Shown here in pieces: positions 38,641 to 50,797 of a stretch of DNA of 64,000 nt. Position 1 is the first letter of the stretch, and every line of letters begins with the position of its first letter. This DNA is from Blastomyces gilchristii SLH14081. Its lineage: Eukaryota > Ascomycota > Eurotiomycetes > Onygenales > Ajellomycetaceae. The translations under genes were made by a program, and so were the position numbers. The stretch spans positions 718,096-782,095 of the forward strand of contig NW_003101675.1 of assembly GCF_000003855.2 (NCBI RefSeq), written 5' to 3'. The notes under the pieces are model-generated. The model made no database searches and was not told where the DNA came from. It saw nothing but the letters and a program-made list of their open reading frames with translations.

Positions 38641-39519
38641 TGTAAGAGATCTACACTGAATAGATCAGTATAATATTAATAGGTCTTATATAATAAAGAG
38701 AAAAATATTAGAGCAGAAAAAGAAAGAGAAAGTATGAGAATCAGTAATCAAAGTGAATATTTATACATGTATATGATAATGTATGTGTAGACTGACTGCT
38801 GAGACTATGAATTTCATGTTTAATTTCATTTGATTTGATCTCATACATTTCTTAGTGTGAATCTCACTGAGACTAGTCATTAAAAAAACATGCAAAGTAA
38901 CTATATATAAGATCTTAAAATGAAATCATGACTTGAAAAAAATGAGAAAGTGGTTTCATTTGATCTCATTTAGTCTCATTCTTGATATAAAGTTACTATT
39001 TTTAGATATTTTAAGGTTTTTTTTAGACTATTTCTAATTTTTTAAAAAGTAACACTTTTTGATAACACTCAAATAAGATTTAAAGTCATTTAAAGCAATA
39101 AAAATAATTTAAATTAAGAAGTGAAAATCATGATCTCATTTGAAAAATGTGACAAGAGTAGACAGTAAGTCTCACTGGGACAGTATGGAACTACTATCTA
39201 ATGTTAAAACCGTGTAATGGGATCGGTCGAATTGGTAATGGGACTATCAAAAAATCTGGTCCTGGTCTCAGACACGGTCACACGGTCAGTCTATGTATGT
39301 GGTGGAGCTTCGGGGCGGAAGAATCTATACGTGTTCGTGGCGGCTGAGGATTGGTGATTGAGAATGGCCGAGAATCGGAGCATACGCGTTCGTGGCGGCC
39401 GAGGATCGGTGATTGAGAATGGCTGAGAATCGGAGTGTACGCGTTCGAGAATGAAGCGGTTGGAATCTGTGGAGTGTAACGGAATAGTCTATATGATTGA
39501 TCGGGCGCAGCCCGCCACA
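38641..39519 (-). repeat. 5' LTR of chromovirus copy C, split by MITE
   Basis: LTR sequence 38,641-38,787 and 39,302-39,519 surrounding the MITE; 365 bp when the MITE and one duplication are removed. The 39,302-39,519 half retains CG, CC and GG, unlike the inner half. Confidence 0.88.
38788..39293 (-). mobile_element. hAT-type MITE, copy 4, half RIPed
   Basis: A 506-bp reverse copy with exact 8-bp duplication TGTATGTG (38,780-38,787 and 39,294-39,301). The left two thirds are heavily transition-mutated; from about 39,150 (CTCACTGGGACAGTATGG onward) it is nearly intact, including GGTCCTGGTCTCAGACACGG. Confidence 0.93.
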
Positions 39520-41530
39520 GAGATATTCAGTTTAGTTAAAACAGCTAAGCTTTTATCTTACTATAAGAAGAATCTGATAATAAATTTAATAGAAGAGTAG
39601 AAACTCTTCTAGAGATTAATTTATAAACTCTCTTATTATACAATAGAAGCTGAGTGAGCTTATATAAAAAAGAATCTGAAGAATAACTTTATTTAATCTT
39701 CACAGATCTTGATAAAAGTCTCTGTAATATTTATAAAGAAGAAGAATGAAAGTCTTAGATTATATATAATCTACTATAATCTGAACTTTACAATTATAAA
39801 GAGTTACTACTCTCTATCTCTGATTAAGAATGTAATTAATTATCTTACAGAAGCTGTTATATTTATATAATTAAATAAAATTAATTTATATACACAGCTG
39901 TGAATACAGTCTGAGAATAAATAAAAGACTATCTTTAAAATAGTACTGAGATTATTTAAATATCTAGTAATATCTTTTAATTAGATAAATATCTCTGTAA
40001 TATTTAAGTCTTTTATTAATAAAACACTTTATATATATCTAAATGTTTTTATAGTAATATATCTAAATAATATAATAACATACTTTGTGAAGAAGTAAGA
40101 ATACACTGAGTATATATAAACTATATTAAAGATCTTAAATAAGATAGAACTGTATATTAAGCTTATAAAGTATAACTTTAGTACTTAACTGAATTAATTT
40201 TCTAAAATATATAATCACTGTAGATAATATTCAGATGAAATCTTCATAGATTAAAACTATTCTATTATAGTTAAAGTTAACTAGTATCTATAAAATTCAG
40301 ATCTTTTCAAGTTTAATAAATTTCTATAGAGAGTTTATCTTTATATTTATAAGAATCTTCTTAAACCTTATAAATATATTAAAGAGTGAAAATAAGAAGA
40401 AGTCATTCTATAAATAAAAAATAAAAAGATTATTAAGAAGAAAGAGCTGTAAGAACTTTTATATCTTAGAAGTTTATAAGATTTTTATAAGATTTAAATA
40501 AATATTTAGAGATATAGTAATACTATTTCACTTTAATTTCTTACTCTTAATCAGATTAGAAATACATGCTTTTTTCTTTATAATTTCAGAAATAGTCTTA
40601 TAACTATAGTTAAATAAGAACTGAGTTTCAGTAATCTTTTTCTCATAAAAGATATAACTTATAGAGATTAATTATAATATTTATAATTAAAAACTTCTTA
40701 TAATAGTAAAATTCTTCTATTATTAATATTATTACTTTAAAAGTCTTATAATAGTAATTACTATTAGAACTGATTATAATAGCTTATAATAGTTTACTTT
40801 AATTAAAAACTCTTATAATAGTAGATTTACTGAGTTTAGAAACTGAGTAAGTTCTGATTTAAAATAGAGTATATTAAGAGAATCAAGAACTTAGTGAATA
40901 AATTCTCTTATAAATCTGATTATATTAAGATGATCAGAGTAATAAATATAGAGAGATTAGAGAAGATAGAAAAGCTTTATAAAATACTTAGACTGAGTAT
41001 TATAAAGAAATTAACTGAAGAGTCTCTTAATTCTCTATAAGAGAAGAGAAGAAAGAGAGAGAAGAAGTCTGTATAACTTCTTTCTATAATACAGAGAGTT
41101 AACAATCTGAGAATCTCTGTGAGAATTGTTGAAGAGAGTATCTATAATCTGAAGAATTTACAGACTTTGAGAAGTACTGTAGAAGATCTGATATAAGAAG
41201 AAATAGCATATATAATATAAGTCTTTATAAAATCTTTTATTCAGATTATTAGAACTATAACTGAAGACTAAATATACTCAGTATATAGAAATCAACTCTG
41301 TAAAAATAAAGAATTGAAAAGACTTAAATAATCTCTTATAAAGAGAGAGCTGAATTTATATACTTATAAGTTTCTATATATAGAACTTATTAAAAGATAT
41401 TATAACTCTTCTCTAGTAAGTTATTTTACAAATACTAGAATTTATAAGTTGCTTATAAGAAAATACTTCTGATCAAAGATATGAGAACTTATGAAGAAGA
41501 TAGTGAATTCTTATACTATTTATCAGAGTT

Positions 41531-43806
41531 CATGAGTGCCGGGACAAATTTCCCCTGTCTCCTGTCTAGTTGTCCCGTGTCCATCCATAATTTTCATCCA
41601 TCTTGCCAGAAGCCGACTAAAAGGGGAAACAACCGCGATGATAGTGCGAGGAACGACAATTATTGGCCACTATTATTATTGCTTGTGACCCCTCCCGGCG
41701 CTTGGGAGTGTATTTTTAACGAGTGAATTACGGATAGTAACGACGGAATATTTAATATTTGGCCCAAAATTCAAACAATCTTCAAGTGTCACTAGATCAG
41801 AATTTGAGGGCGTACCGCAAGGGGCGACGAACCAACGCTCAACGCATCATCTCGGCTTGATTTTAGCATCCCCAGGTGAGGTTGCCTCGCGCTTCCCTGT
41901 GGCTTTCGACTTCCTCTCTGAAACCCTACACCAGCGGGCGTTAGCGGAAGAATTGCCGCTCGCCAGGATAAAATCCATGAGCTAAAAGTGGGAGAGCAAA
42001 AGACAACTTCGCGATCCCTGTTCCCAAACATGTCGATGGGCGCCCTTACGCAGCGTAATATTTCTTTTAGAAATTCTAATGCTAACTGCCTGGGATTTAT
42101 TCCGCGGGATGTGCCAATGCAAGCCGTGGCCTATCATCGCATTTTCTCTCCAAAATTTTGTGGCCTGGTGCGGTTTTGTTGTGATGTGATTTGTTCGGAA
42201 AAATATCAAGACAGCGGTTTGTCCTCTCAGAATTTAGTTTTCATTTTTGGACGACCTGTTTGCCCAAGAGACAGCTGATGTTTTTTTCTTTTTTCTTTCT
42301 TTTCATGCTTTTCGAAAAGCAAGTCTACTCATGAAGTGAGAGTCCGCGAGATTCGGAGTGGGTCCAACAGGACTTGTTGAACTTTGAATACGAATCCTGA
42401 ATGCGGAGAAATTGAACAGACCTTAAAAGTCTGTCAATTGAAAAGGCTACATTGCTGATTGTTTTGTGCCTTTAATCCAGGATAGCTCTCTTGGAATGCT
42501 AGTGTTGTCCTCAGGAACAACGTCAAGACTTATCATTGCCGGCTCAAAGCAAAAGCCAACATAGAAAGCCGTTTGAAAAAGGGGTAGGATTTTATCAAGT
42601 TCGCACAGATTCCAGATTAGCCTATTTGAACTGTAAGCTGCGGCCCAAGGGTGACCTCCTGCGCTTCACCCCTGGCTTTGCATGAATTCCTGTCCGACGC
42701 AAAGATCGCCCTCTAAAATTTCCGGGTTTGCGCTAGTTCCTCGGACTGGGGGCAAATAACAGCTTTGCAGGGACAACTCCAACTCAACCTGCGGCCGGGG
42801 TTTTGCGGAAGCTTCCGTCATGAGAAAGGTCCACCCGAGCAAGTGCGCCTAGCACACGAGAACAAACGGAGCAAAGGAATGCCGGTGGGGTTTTGGGGCG
42901 CCGCGCCGCCCCGCGCCAAAGCCAAAGGACCGGATATTGAGCCAGGGCGGAAACAGCGTCACTGCTGCAGGAACAAAGTCGCACTGTTGACTCTCCCTTG
43001 TGGGATTTTTGGCATACGCGATATCGGTCAGCTTTGTTGGACAAAACGTACTTCTTTTGTACCCGGACCTCGATATGCTGTATTAACTAGGCTGTTTGTG
43101 ACGGCAGGTGTGTTGAAAGACTCCATACCAATCGAGTGCTGAAGATAACCATTCCCGGTTGGAGCATCACATATCCAAAAGCAAGAGCCTAGAGACAAAT
43201 AAGCTTAGACCCTACTACTAGCTTTCACGTTGAAGTAGATCTTCCCTTTAGAGTCGCAGAGAGGGTGTCCTCACCCGATCAGTTCCCGGCGTGACATTTT
43301 CCTCAGGGATAACACCCCCGCACACAACTTTAAAGCAAAGCTTCCTCTGCCTCCGGCGCTTTTTCATCTTCCGATCTATATTTATGCACTGATCTCGGCC
43401 GTCCGTGCCAGTCGTATAACCTGCTCCTAGATCGGATTTCAGCACTTAGTACCTGCCGCGTAGGTGGCCATTGCGGCCCGGAAAACCCCAACTTGGTGCA
43501 AGAACTACAAATCCTCTGGAAAACACATCCCGATCCATAGAGGCTTTCTGCGTTCATATCCCCGCGTCTAATCAGCAGCCTAGGCTTAAGAGTTGCGAAA
43601 CCCCTGACAAATAAATTGCGAGTGCGGATGCCTTCTTATATACGGCTGATGAGGAGCCCTTTAATGGCGATGGTGAATAGCAACAAATAGAGACGGGAAT
43701 ATAAGTAAACACTGCGCAGATATCTCAATATCCAAACCACGGAAGAGACATTTGAGGCAGGAGGAGGGTTGTAGATATTCCCAGAATATCACGTGAGTTT
43801 GTCCCG
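41531..43806. other. Normal-GC intergenic region, no confident gene
   Basis: GC-balanced sequence starting sharply after the truncated integrase. Several reading frames of 60-125 codons overlap on both strands, but none shows a recognisable domain, good codon pattern or convincing introns; some begin at non-ATG codons. It could hold the long promoter and leader of THR1, a decayed gene or a non-coding RNA. Confidence 0.5.
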
Positions 43807-43815
43807 ATGACTCAT
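43807..43815. promoter_or_regulatory. Gcn4/CpcA (CPRE) site upstream of THR1
   Basis: The exact palindrome ATGACTCAT, the optimal target of the Gcn4/CPC1/CpcA bZIP activator, lies 177 bp before the homoserine kinase start codon. Threonine biosynthesis genes are classic targets of general amino-acid (cross-pathway) control. A 17-nt T run follows at 43,831-43,847, typical of nucleosome-poor fungal promoters. Confidence 0.75.
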
Positions 43816-43830
43816 CTATTATTCGCCAAC

Positions 43831-43847
43831 TTTTTTTTTTTTTTTTT
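43831..43847 (+). promoter_or_regulatory. Poly(dT) promoter tract
   Basis: Seventeen consecutive T residues between the CPRE and the THR1 start. Such tracts commonly exclude nucleosomes in fungal promoters; function here is inferred. Confidence 0.45.
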
Positions 43848-43991
43848 CTACGGTGATATCTGTATTGACGGAGGGGTAGGTAGATAGAACCAACCCAGTA
43901 TAATAACAACGGTGCCGGAGCTGGATGCAATTAGCCAACTTTCATAGCTTTAAAATAGCGGGATCTGATTAAATTACCAATTAGCACAAAC

Positions 43992-45335
43992 ATGTCCTTC
44001 ACAATCAAAGTTCCCTGCTCATCTGCAAACATCGGCCCAGGGTTCGATGTGATCGGTAAGTCCGCCTGGCGCAAGATACAATTCCCGGTTGTTTGCGACG
44101 ACGAGGTCTGCCTGCTCTCCCCTCAACCCCTTTTTCTAGAATTGGGAACTGACAAAGGCAAATGCAAATAGGTTTAGCGCTGTCTATCCATCTCGAGCTC
44201 CACGTCACCACTACAAACATAAGCTCCTCCAAAATCCCACTCAATTGTGCAATCACATATGAGGGTGAAAATGCAGAGGAGGTTAGCTTAGATCCGGAAG
44301 TCAATCTCATTACACGCGTTGCTCTCTACGTTCTTCGGTGTCACGATCAGCGTGCTTTCCCCGTTGAAACCCATGTTCATATCAAAAATCCCATCCCCCT
44401 TGGAAGAGGCCTGGGGTCGAGCGGGGCGGCTGTTACTGCGGGCGTTATGCTAGGGAATGAAATAGGAGGTTTAAAAATGAACAAAGCTCGGATGCTAGAT
44501 TATTGCTTGATGATAGGTACATGATTCCCCTCATCGTATTGCCGAGCCTCGTAGGTCCCCTTGCTAAGCGTGTGTGTGTATATACAGAGCGCCATCCCGA
44601 CAATGTTGCTGCAGCCCTCTACGGGGGCTTCGTTGGCACCTATCTGAACGAGCTCAAACCAGAAGATCTAGCTTGGAAAGAGATCCCATTAAGTGAAGTT
44701 CTCCCAGCACCTGCTGGCGGCATTGACACTGGAGTGAAACCGCCGGAGCCACCCATCGGCATTGGCCATTACAAAAAGTTCGCCTGGTCACCACAAATCA
44801 AAGCCATCACGATAATACCTAGCTTCGAGCTTCCCACAGCGAAAGCTCGTGAAGTTCTACCAGAAGTGTACTCAAGAGCAGACGTCGTATGTGACTATCA
44901 ACTATCCCATTTCTCTTCATCACAGCCCATTGCAAACTAGACATATACCCCTAACGACGCCTTTCATTTCTCTCATTTTAGATATATAACCTCCAACGCG
45001 CCACCCTCCTCCCCTCAGTCCTTAGCCAGTCCCCATTAGATCCAGATATGATCTATCTCGCAATGCAAGACAAAGTTCACCAGCCGTACCGAAAACACCT
45101 CGTACCCGGTCTCACCGAAATCCTCAGCTCCATGACCCCAGCCACCCAGCCCGGTTTATTAGGGATATGCCTTTCCGGCGCAGGACCCACAATACTAGCC
45201 CTTGCCACGACTAATTTCACCCAGATAGCAGATCGCATCGTTTCACAGTTTAAACAGCATGGCATTGAATGCCGGTGGGAGGTGCTGGAACCAGCTGAGG
45301 ACGGGGCTGTGGTGGAAAGGAAGAAGGACGTATAG
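43992..45335 (+). CDS. THR1: Homoserine kinase (threonine biosynthesis)
   Basis: Phosphorylates homoserine with ATP to O-phosphohomoserine, the step before threonine synthase, in the cytosol. Four exons: 43,992-44,055, 44,172-44,516, 44,588-44,886 and 44,982-45,335, with GT-AG introns of 116, 71 and 95 nt. They join in frame to 353 residues, close to the usual fungal length (about 357 in yeast). The start M-S-F-T-I-K-V-P fits the family and is followed by C-S-S-A-N-I-G-P-G-F-D. The GHMP ATP-binding motif I-P-L-G-R-G-L-G-S-S-G-A-A spans the middle of exon 2; E-R-H-P-D-N-V-A-A-A follows the second intron; K-V-H-Q-P-Y-R and S-G-A-G-P-T lie in exon 4. It is intact. It converges with MED5, 578 bp away. 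A CPRE upstream suggests amino-acid-starvation control. Confidence 0.95.
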
Positions 45336-45913
45336 ACAGGCGGAGAGGGTGATCAGGGATATATAACTATCTTTTCTTTGGAGTTTTGTGAGATAGGGCT
45401 GCGGAATATAGATTTTTATACGCGATATAATGTTATGTCTTCGCTTATGTCTTCGCGCTATGTCGTCCGAATACCGTAGCGCTACTTGAATTCGGATACG
45501 AAAGGTATATTTTCTAATTAGATCGCATTATTTTGCTAAGATAGGATTCCTCGTTTCCTGTTGCTTATGACCGCAATCGTTCTTTCTTTATAGTTCGTAT
45601 ATTGTAGAAAGCCTACAGTATCGATAGGGATGAATTACATAGAACAAGTAATGGCCTATTCGCGTGACTAAGAAAATACTTGGGGAGTTTGCGATTCTCA
45701 TCACATATATGTATGTTTTTTATGAGCCCATCCCGAGCGACAATCAAAGGCACCAGATCCTGGTTTTAACCTCAACAGTGAAATTTCCCGTCTCGGATTG
45801 TCACCAAGCACAACTAATCCACCTCCCACCTCCCAAAAAAGTACAAGACAAGAGAAGAAGGGCAGAATAGATGAGAATCACTACGCGGAAAACCTGCTTC
45901 CAGCCCTACAATC
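45336..45913. other. Convergent intergenic region THR1-MED5
   Basis: Holds the 3' ends of both convergent transcripts. AT-rich stretches (for example GGATATATAACTATC and TTTTTATACGCG after THR1) may serve in 3'-end formation. Short frames here show nothing gene-like. Confidence 0.4.
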
Positions 45914-48900
45914 TTAAAACATGCCCTCCATATCCAAATCCAAATATTCAGGATTTCCCACACCCATATCCGCTCCATTCAGCACATCATCAATACTTGC
46001 ATCTAGGCCGCTACCCATACCCATACCAATCTCGCCTATTCCACTCATTCCCATCCCCTGTCCATTTCCAGCCCCATCACCCCCAGCAGCTGCTGCCACT
46101 GCCGCATCAAGCATGTCATTGAGATCCCCCGTATCGTCCGCTCCCTGATTCTGTTGGCCGGATTGCTCACCTCCTTGATCATGCCTTTGGCCGCTCATTC
46201 CCATTCCCTCCCGTTCCAGATTGATACCTTGCATTATGTTACCAACATCTATGTTCGAAACCTCCTGCGGCATCTGCGGGACGGCAGTAAGCGCATCGAC
46301 TCGCCGGCTTAAACGCACGATTAGCTCTGCGCGGAGTGTATCACTATCGATTAACTTGGGAATAGATTCGCGCTCAAGGTTCAGCCCGTCGCGGAGCGTG
46401 AGAATCGGACAGCGGGGTATGGCGTCTTTAGACGGATCAACAGGATGGAATGCCGCGCGCTCTACGGCGAAGGATTCTGCAAGGGGGGCACATATGAGCG
46501 TGGCGGCTATGTCCAGGGCGAGATCTCCGCTCCCGGTTTCCGCTTGCAATTTGAGCTCGTCGATTATGCCCCTCAGCACGCGAACCGCACCTACAAGTCT
46601 TATTCCGGCGACAATCTGACGGTGTGTGTAGCTAGGAGGGGTCATGCTTATTTCAGGGCTTGTGCTCCAAAAGACAAAGGACGAGAAAGTGTTGCGAATG
46701 CTGGCAACAATCCCTCCACCTGCTGGATTTGAAGCCCAGCCTTCTACTTCGCCGTAACGCGCTGTGCTGCGCCGCTGGAAGGAATGGTACGGTTCTAAAG
46801 CCTCAAGAATGGGCTTGATGTCGTTTCTGGAAAGGTGCCTGGTGCGCACACCTTTCAGCTGGTCACCGAGCTGTTTTGCAGTTATTAATAACACCGTGCG
46901 GTGAATTTCCTGGGCTTCGCCAGATATGGAGCTGGGTTTAACGAGGGCAAGTAAAAGTTTTAACGATATAGTCAAATCACTTTCCGACTCCCAGATATGA
47001 TGGCCGAGCCACGTTAGCGCCATCACTAAAGATGGTAAGAGAAAAGGCTCTAAGAGATCTATGAAAATAAGCTTAAGTCTTGTATGGTTTTCATTCGGGA
47101 TCAACGTACATTCAAACCCGCCTTTTAAGGTCTCAAATTCCAACTTTCCAGTTTCGCACGCAGCCAAACTTTGACTGAAAAGTGTTGAGACGAGGAAGTA
47201 GAATTCCTGAGGGCTGCATGATGACATTGATTCATCGCTGATCCCTTCCGCAATGAATAGGGCGGTGATCCATGCTCCAAGATTATTCTTTTGCTTTTCA
47301 TCCAAATCCTCGAGTCTCTGGCTGGAGCAACCATGTTGCAGGAGTCGCAAAATAAACGAGTCTGGATTAGAAATCCCCAAGTCATAATGAGATAATCCGT
47401 ATTTGTACTTGAAGGCGAGAACTAGTAGTAATATGCTGCCGAATTCGTCATAAACCGGCTGGCTTTCACCTGTATATAACGTCAGCATTTTTCATGCCTC
47501 ATACATATCACGTTTCTGCGTACCTTGTTCTTCGCCCCATTTCCAAGCGTCAAGCAAAGCACACAGCGGTCGCAAGATAGTTGATGGGCTAATGAAAAGA
47601 AGCATGACGTCCAAGGAAAGAGGCCTCCGTGACAGAGAATTGCAGATATTCTTCAATGTCATTGTTTCCTTCCTTGAGCATAAGTTATGCATCACCTAGC
47701 AATATAGTTAATGGAGGAATGTCAAGGTAGCAACCAATAAAATGAAGGACATACTTCTGTGATGGCCGCCGCGATGGTACCGGCGTTGCCTTCCATCGAC
47801 TCGAGCTCATTTATGAGTTGTTCCGCACGCTCGGGATTGTTATTAATTTGGGAAACTAGATCTTCTCTTCGAAGCTGTCCTCCAACAGGCAAGGTCTGCA
47901 TTGGGTTTTCCCCTAGAAGTCGTTCAATGCTTGCTTCCGGGATCAATTTATGCAAAGCACAGGCAAACAAAAATTCCTGCCGGACATCTGACAGGATAGA
48001 ATTTCCTTGCATTGCGAACATTTCTGAAAACGAAGGAAAGGCATTGGGGTCAATGCGACTGAGGGCGCGGGTGATGCAAAGCTCCATCGGTATGGGGTTA
48101 ATAGCAGATGCACACATTTCAGCAAAAAATGGCGGCAGCTTGTTGACTAAGAAAGACCGGAAGATAAACATGGTGCGATTAGGCTCGTTGCGGTACATCC
48201 CATTCGATAACACGTCAAAGGCTGCAGTAATAAGATCTTCGATTAGTGTCATGCGATCGCCCTAGAAAAATATTATGAGTTTTCAAGAGTAATTTAGTAG
48301 TATGGACTTCAAAAACTCACTCCATATCGATTATTTAAGTAGTTAACAACCATACTATCATCCACCAGCGGTCTCCCAAAAAGCTTTAAGATGATACTAT
48401 TAGTATGTAGACTACTGTAACAGTTGAGAGGGCAACAGGCATACCAAGGCATTAACATATATATATGGTCCTGCTCTGGAATTGATGATAGAGCCATCAA
48501 GGACATTAGACTCAAATTCTAGAGCTGAAATATTGACATTTTCCATCATTGCATCTTCAAGGGATTTCTCGCCGTCGTGGCCATACAAATTGAAATCTTT
48601 TCGCAAAGTTTCAAGCCTGTCACGTAAAGGAATTGATACACCACCACATAGCGGTATATATTCAGAGAGGGATTGGCCTAGTTTATTTCTCCAACCTGAT
48701 CGATAACAGGCAATCAGTATTTAAGTACAATGTAAACGAGGGTCTACTGTGAGAAGAATAGAAAGAGTACCTTTTGGCCCTGAGGCAGAGAGAGCATTTA
48801 CGGCTTTTTCAGTGCTCATAAGAGCAGCAAATAAAATTCCGAGAGATTCAAACACAGCCAGGGTGTCCGGAGAGTTCGTCAACGAGGCGGCGGGGTCGCC

Positions 48901-49398
48901 TACCGGTTCGCGACTTGAGTTCCATGAAAGAAGAGCTAAAATCCATTTTGCGAGCGCAGAAAATGTGTTTGCGGCGTCAGATGTCGTTTTGGGGGCGTGT
49001 CCCGAAGTCGCCGCTATCGTAGCATTATGGATAATGCAGTAGTCGGTCATCAGTGTACTGACAGGTGCTTTCGTGGTTGATCCATTCTGTGCAGCCACTT
49101 GCTTCTGGGAAACTGTCGACTGCGCAAGAAGTGACTCTAGTATATCCTCAAGTTTAATACTCCCAAGCCTATGTAGGGTGTCCACATAAAGCGGTATTAA
49201 GGGGTCCCAGGGCACATTTGTGACACATCTTAAGGCCAAAATAATGTCTATCAGCCTTCTCGCCGGGATGGAATAGCGATTCAGCATAAGCTTCGCAAAA
49301 GCCCTAAATTCAGAAGCATCGGTCCTCTGAGAAAGGCATCGACGGAGCAATGTTTTCCATTGCGCCGAAGAGCTCCCAACAATCTTTATCTCCTCCAT
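45914..49398 (-). CDS. MED5: Mediator of RNA polymerase II transcription subunit 5
   Basis: Med5 (Nut1) is a tail-module subunit of Mediator, which links activators to RNA polymerase II in the nucleus. Six exons (minus): 49,398-48,771, 48,695-48,445, 48,383-48,321, 48,261-47,755, 47,695-47,524 and 47,469-45,914, with short introns of 54-75 nt and GT-AG ends. They join in frame to 1,058 residues. The first ATG (M-E-E-I-K-I-V) is preceded by an in-frame GTG that I did not use. Recognition rests on overall similarity to filamentous-fungal Med5, for example [13 protein letters not shown] then [15 protein letters not shown] across the third intron. The C terminus is a low-complexity Gln/Gly/Met/Asp region ending M-E-G-M-F. 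The gene looks intact. Confidence 0.88.
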
Positions 49399-50797
49399 CA
49401 CCCTTATACCTTAGCTGATGGGCTCTTTCAACAAAAGGTTGGTTTACATTCCCACCGTAGAAACACACACATTGGCAACATGAAAGATGAAAAGCTCATT
49501 AAAGGCAGCTCATTTAGGGACATCAGACTAAAGTGCCGCGCGGAAGTCGCGGTTTCATGAATGGTGAAGCTCTCTAAACCTCAGAATTGAGGTTGCGGCT
49601 TATGTAACCCGGTTTCTGAATTGTTTGATGTTTGCACTGTTTGCAAATCGCGAGACCTATCGTCATTTTTTTACCCCTTTTCCTTTGCAACAACCTAGCA
49701 CATTTTCCACCATTAGCTCACTTCGCAACTGCTCTTGTGACTGAAGTGGCGGCTAAATGAATCATGGGCGATTGCGAGGGCTACAATTAATATCGGTCTG
49801 TGAACCGGCTTATTTAAGTGACATGTTGCCATAATTTCATTGGCCGCCGTCGCGCATCTCTAGTCTGGGAATATCCAACCGCCTTGAAAGGGCCTGGCAT
49901 GCCGCCTCTTCTTCGCAGGTACCATCTCTTTAATGGCTTCGTTTCTCCATCTATTTTCAATATGATTTATCTGTGATCATATCCGGATGGTTTAGGTCAC
50001 TCGACCCCACCCAGCCCATCGCTATGATCACCATATTAGCATCCCCTATGACAAACCCACATTTCCAACCCCTTGATGCGGAAGCCGTAAGCCGGAATCG
50101 ACTCTGGATGATGCTTTGTCACTCGCACTGCTGCTGCCGTGGGCGTCGACAGGGTTTTTTATGAGGGTGCGGCCTCTGCAGCGGCATCATGTTTCCATAT
50201 TTTTAGAGTCCTCGAATTGCGCGTTACTACTTCCCCCCAGAGGGAATTTCCATTGCGGTTGCCACATGCGCCCCTTCGTGTGTGGAAGTTATGCTCAGGA
50301 GGCATACTACTCTGTATCTAGCTCGTGCCACTATTTCGTTATTCTCGAAAGCATGATTGACCTCAGGTCAGATGCTACGCTATACAATCCACAAGCATGG
50401 CCAGAGCTCATGGGCATCCAGCAACATAGACCGTCTGGTCAGCTGAGTGAACAACAAAAACCGCCAGCTTACTGCTGGCAGAAGGAGTCATGGTATTGCC
50501 AATGACTCGGGCCACATTCCAAGGACATGAGCCATGCATTCACGGGTAAATAGGCTTCGACAAGGGAATAAGAAGAAGGTAAAGGTCCCTTGTTTTGCTG
50601 TTAAATGATAACTAGCGAATGACTGATCTCTGAAAACACAGGTGAGAAAGAGATATGAACAACAGCAAGTGAAAACAAGAAACAAAAGTGAAAGACCAAA
50701 AGTATAACCATAGGTTCAACAACCACAAAACACTAACAACGGTTTCTCACAAAATCAACCCCTTGTTTATCTATCTCGAAAGCATCGAACAACAAGC
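49399..50797. other. Intergenic region; possible small spliced ORF
   Basis: MED5 promoter on the left. A weak candidate reads plus-strand ATG at 49,899, splices 49,918 to 49,996 (GTACC...TTTAG, 77 nt) and ends at 50,164, giving 62 residues beginning M-P-P-L-L-R-R. It has no domain I recognise. Longer frames at 50,116-50,505 are unassigned. Nothing else is supported. Confidence 0.3.

Larger units (their letters stand above)
32787..39519 (-). mobile_element. Ty3/gypsy chromovirus, complete copy C
   Basis: Exact 5-bp target duplication GAGAT (32,782-32,786 and 39,520-39,524). LTRs are 365 bp after subtracting a MITE from the right one. Subtracting the MITE (514 bp with duplication) and SINE (387 bp with duplication) leaves about 5.83 kb, matching copy A. 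Minus-strand order: gag-like (37,519-37,737), protease (36,854-37,153, with I-D-S in the active-site region), RT (about 36,200-36,370), RNase H, integrase. Most frames are closed by stops. The outer right part from about 39,150 to 39,519 is almost free of RIP. Confidence 0.92.
32641..41530 (+). mobile_element. Second Ty3/gypsy family (element D), split by chromovirus C
   Basis: Joining 32,641-32,786 to 39,525 across the inserted chromovirus gives continuous gypsy pol sequence: the upstream F-S-L-x-K-T-A-K-L linker, then RT with F-I-K-K-K-N-E-S-L-R-L (39,725-39,760), L-P-x-I-type and F-x-Y-L-V motifs, and V-I-Y-L-N-N in place of V-x-Y-L-D-D. RNase H and an integrase zinc-binding region (about 41,385-41,500, ending R-K-Y-F) follow. 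It stops abruptly at about 41,530, where normal-GC sequence starts, so the integrase core and 3' LTR are missing. It is heavily RIPed and no LTR was identified. Confidence 0.7.

Noticed and set aside
41481..43142. Several frames of 75-125 codons at the left of the gene island
   Set aside because: They overlap on both strands, some start at non-ATG codons, and none shows a domain or credible introns.
49899..50164. A two-exon 62-residue gene
   Set aside because: Splice sites and frame work, but there is no domain, conservation or promoter evidence; kept only as a note in the intergenic entry.
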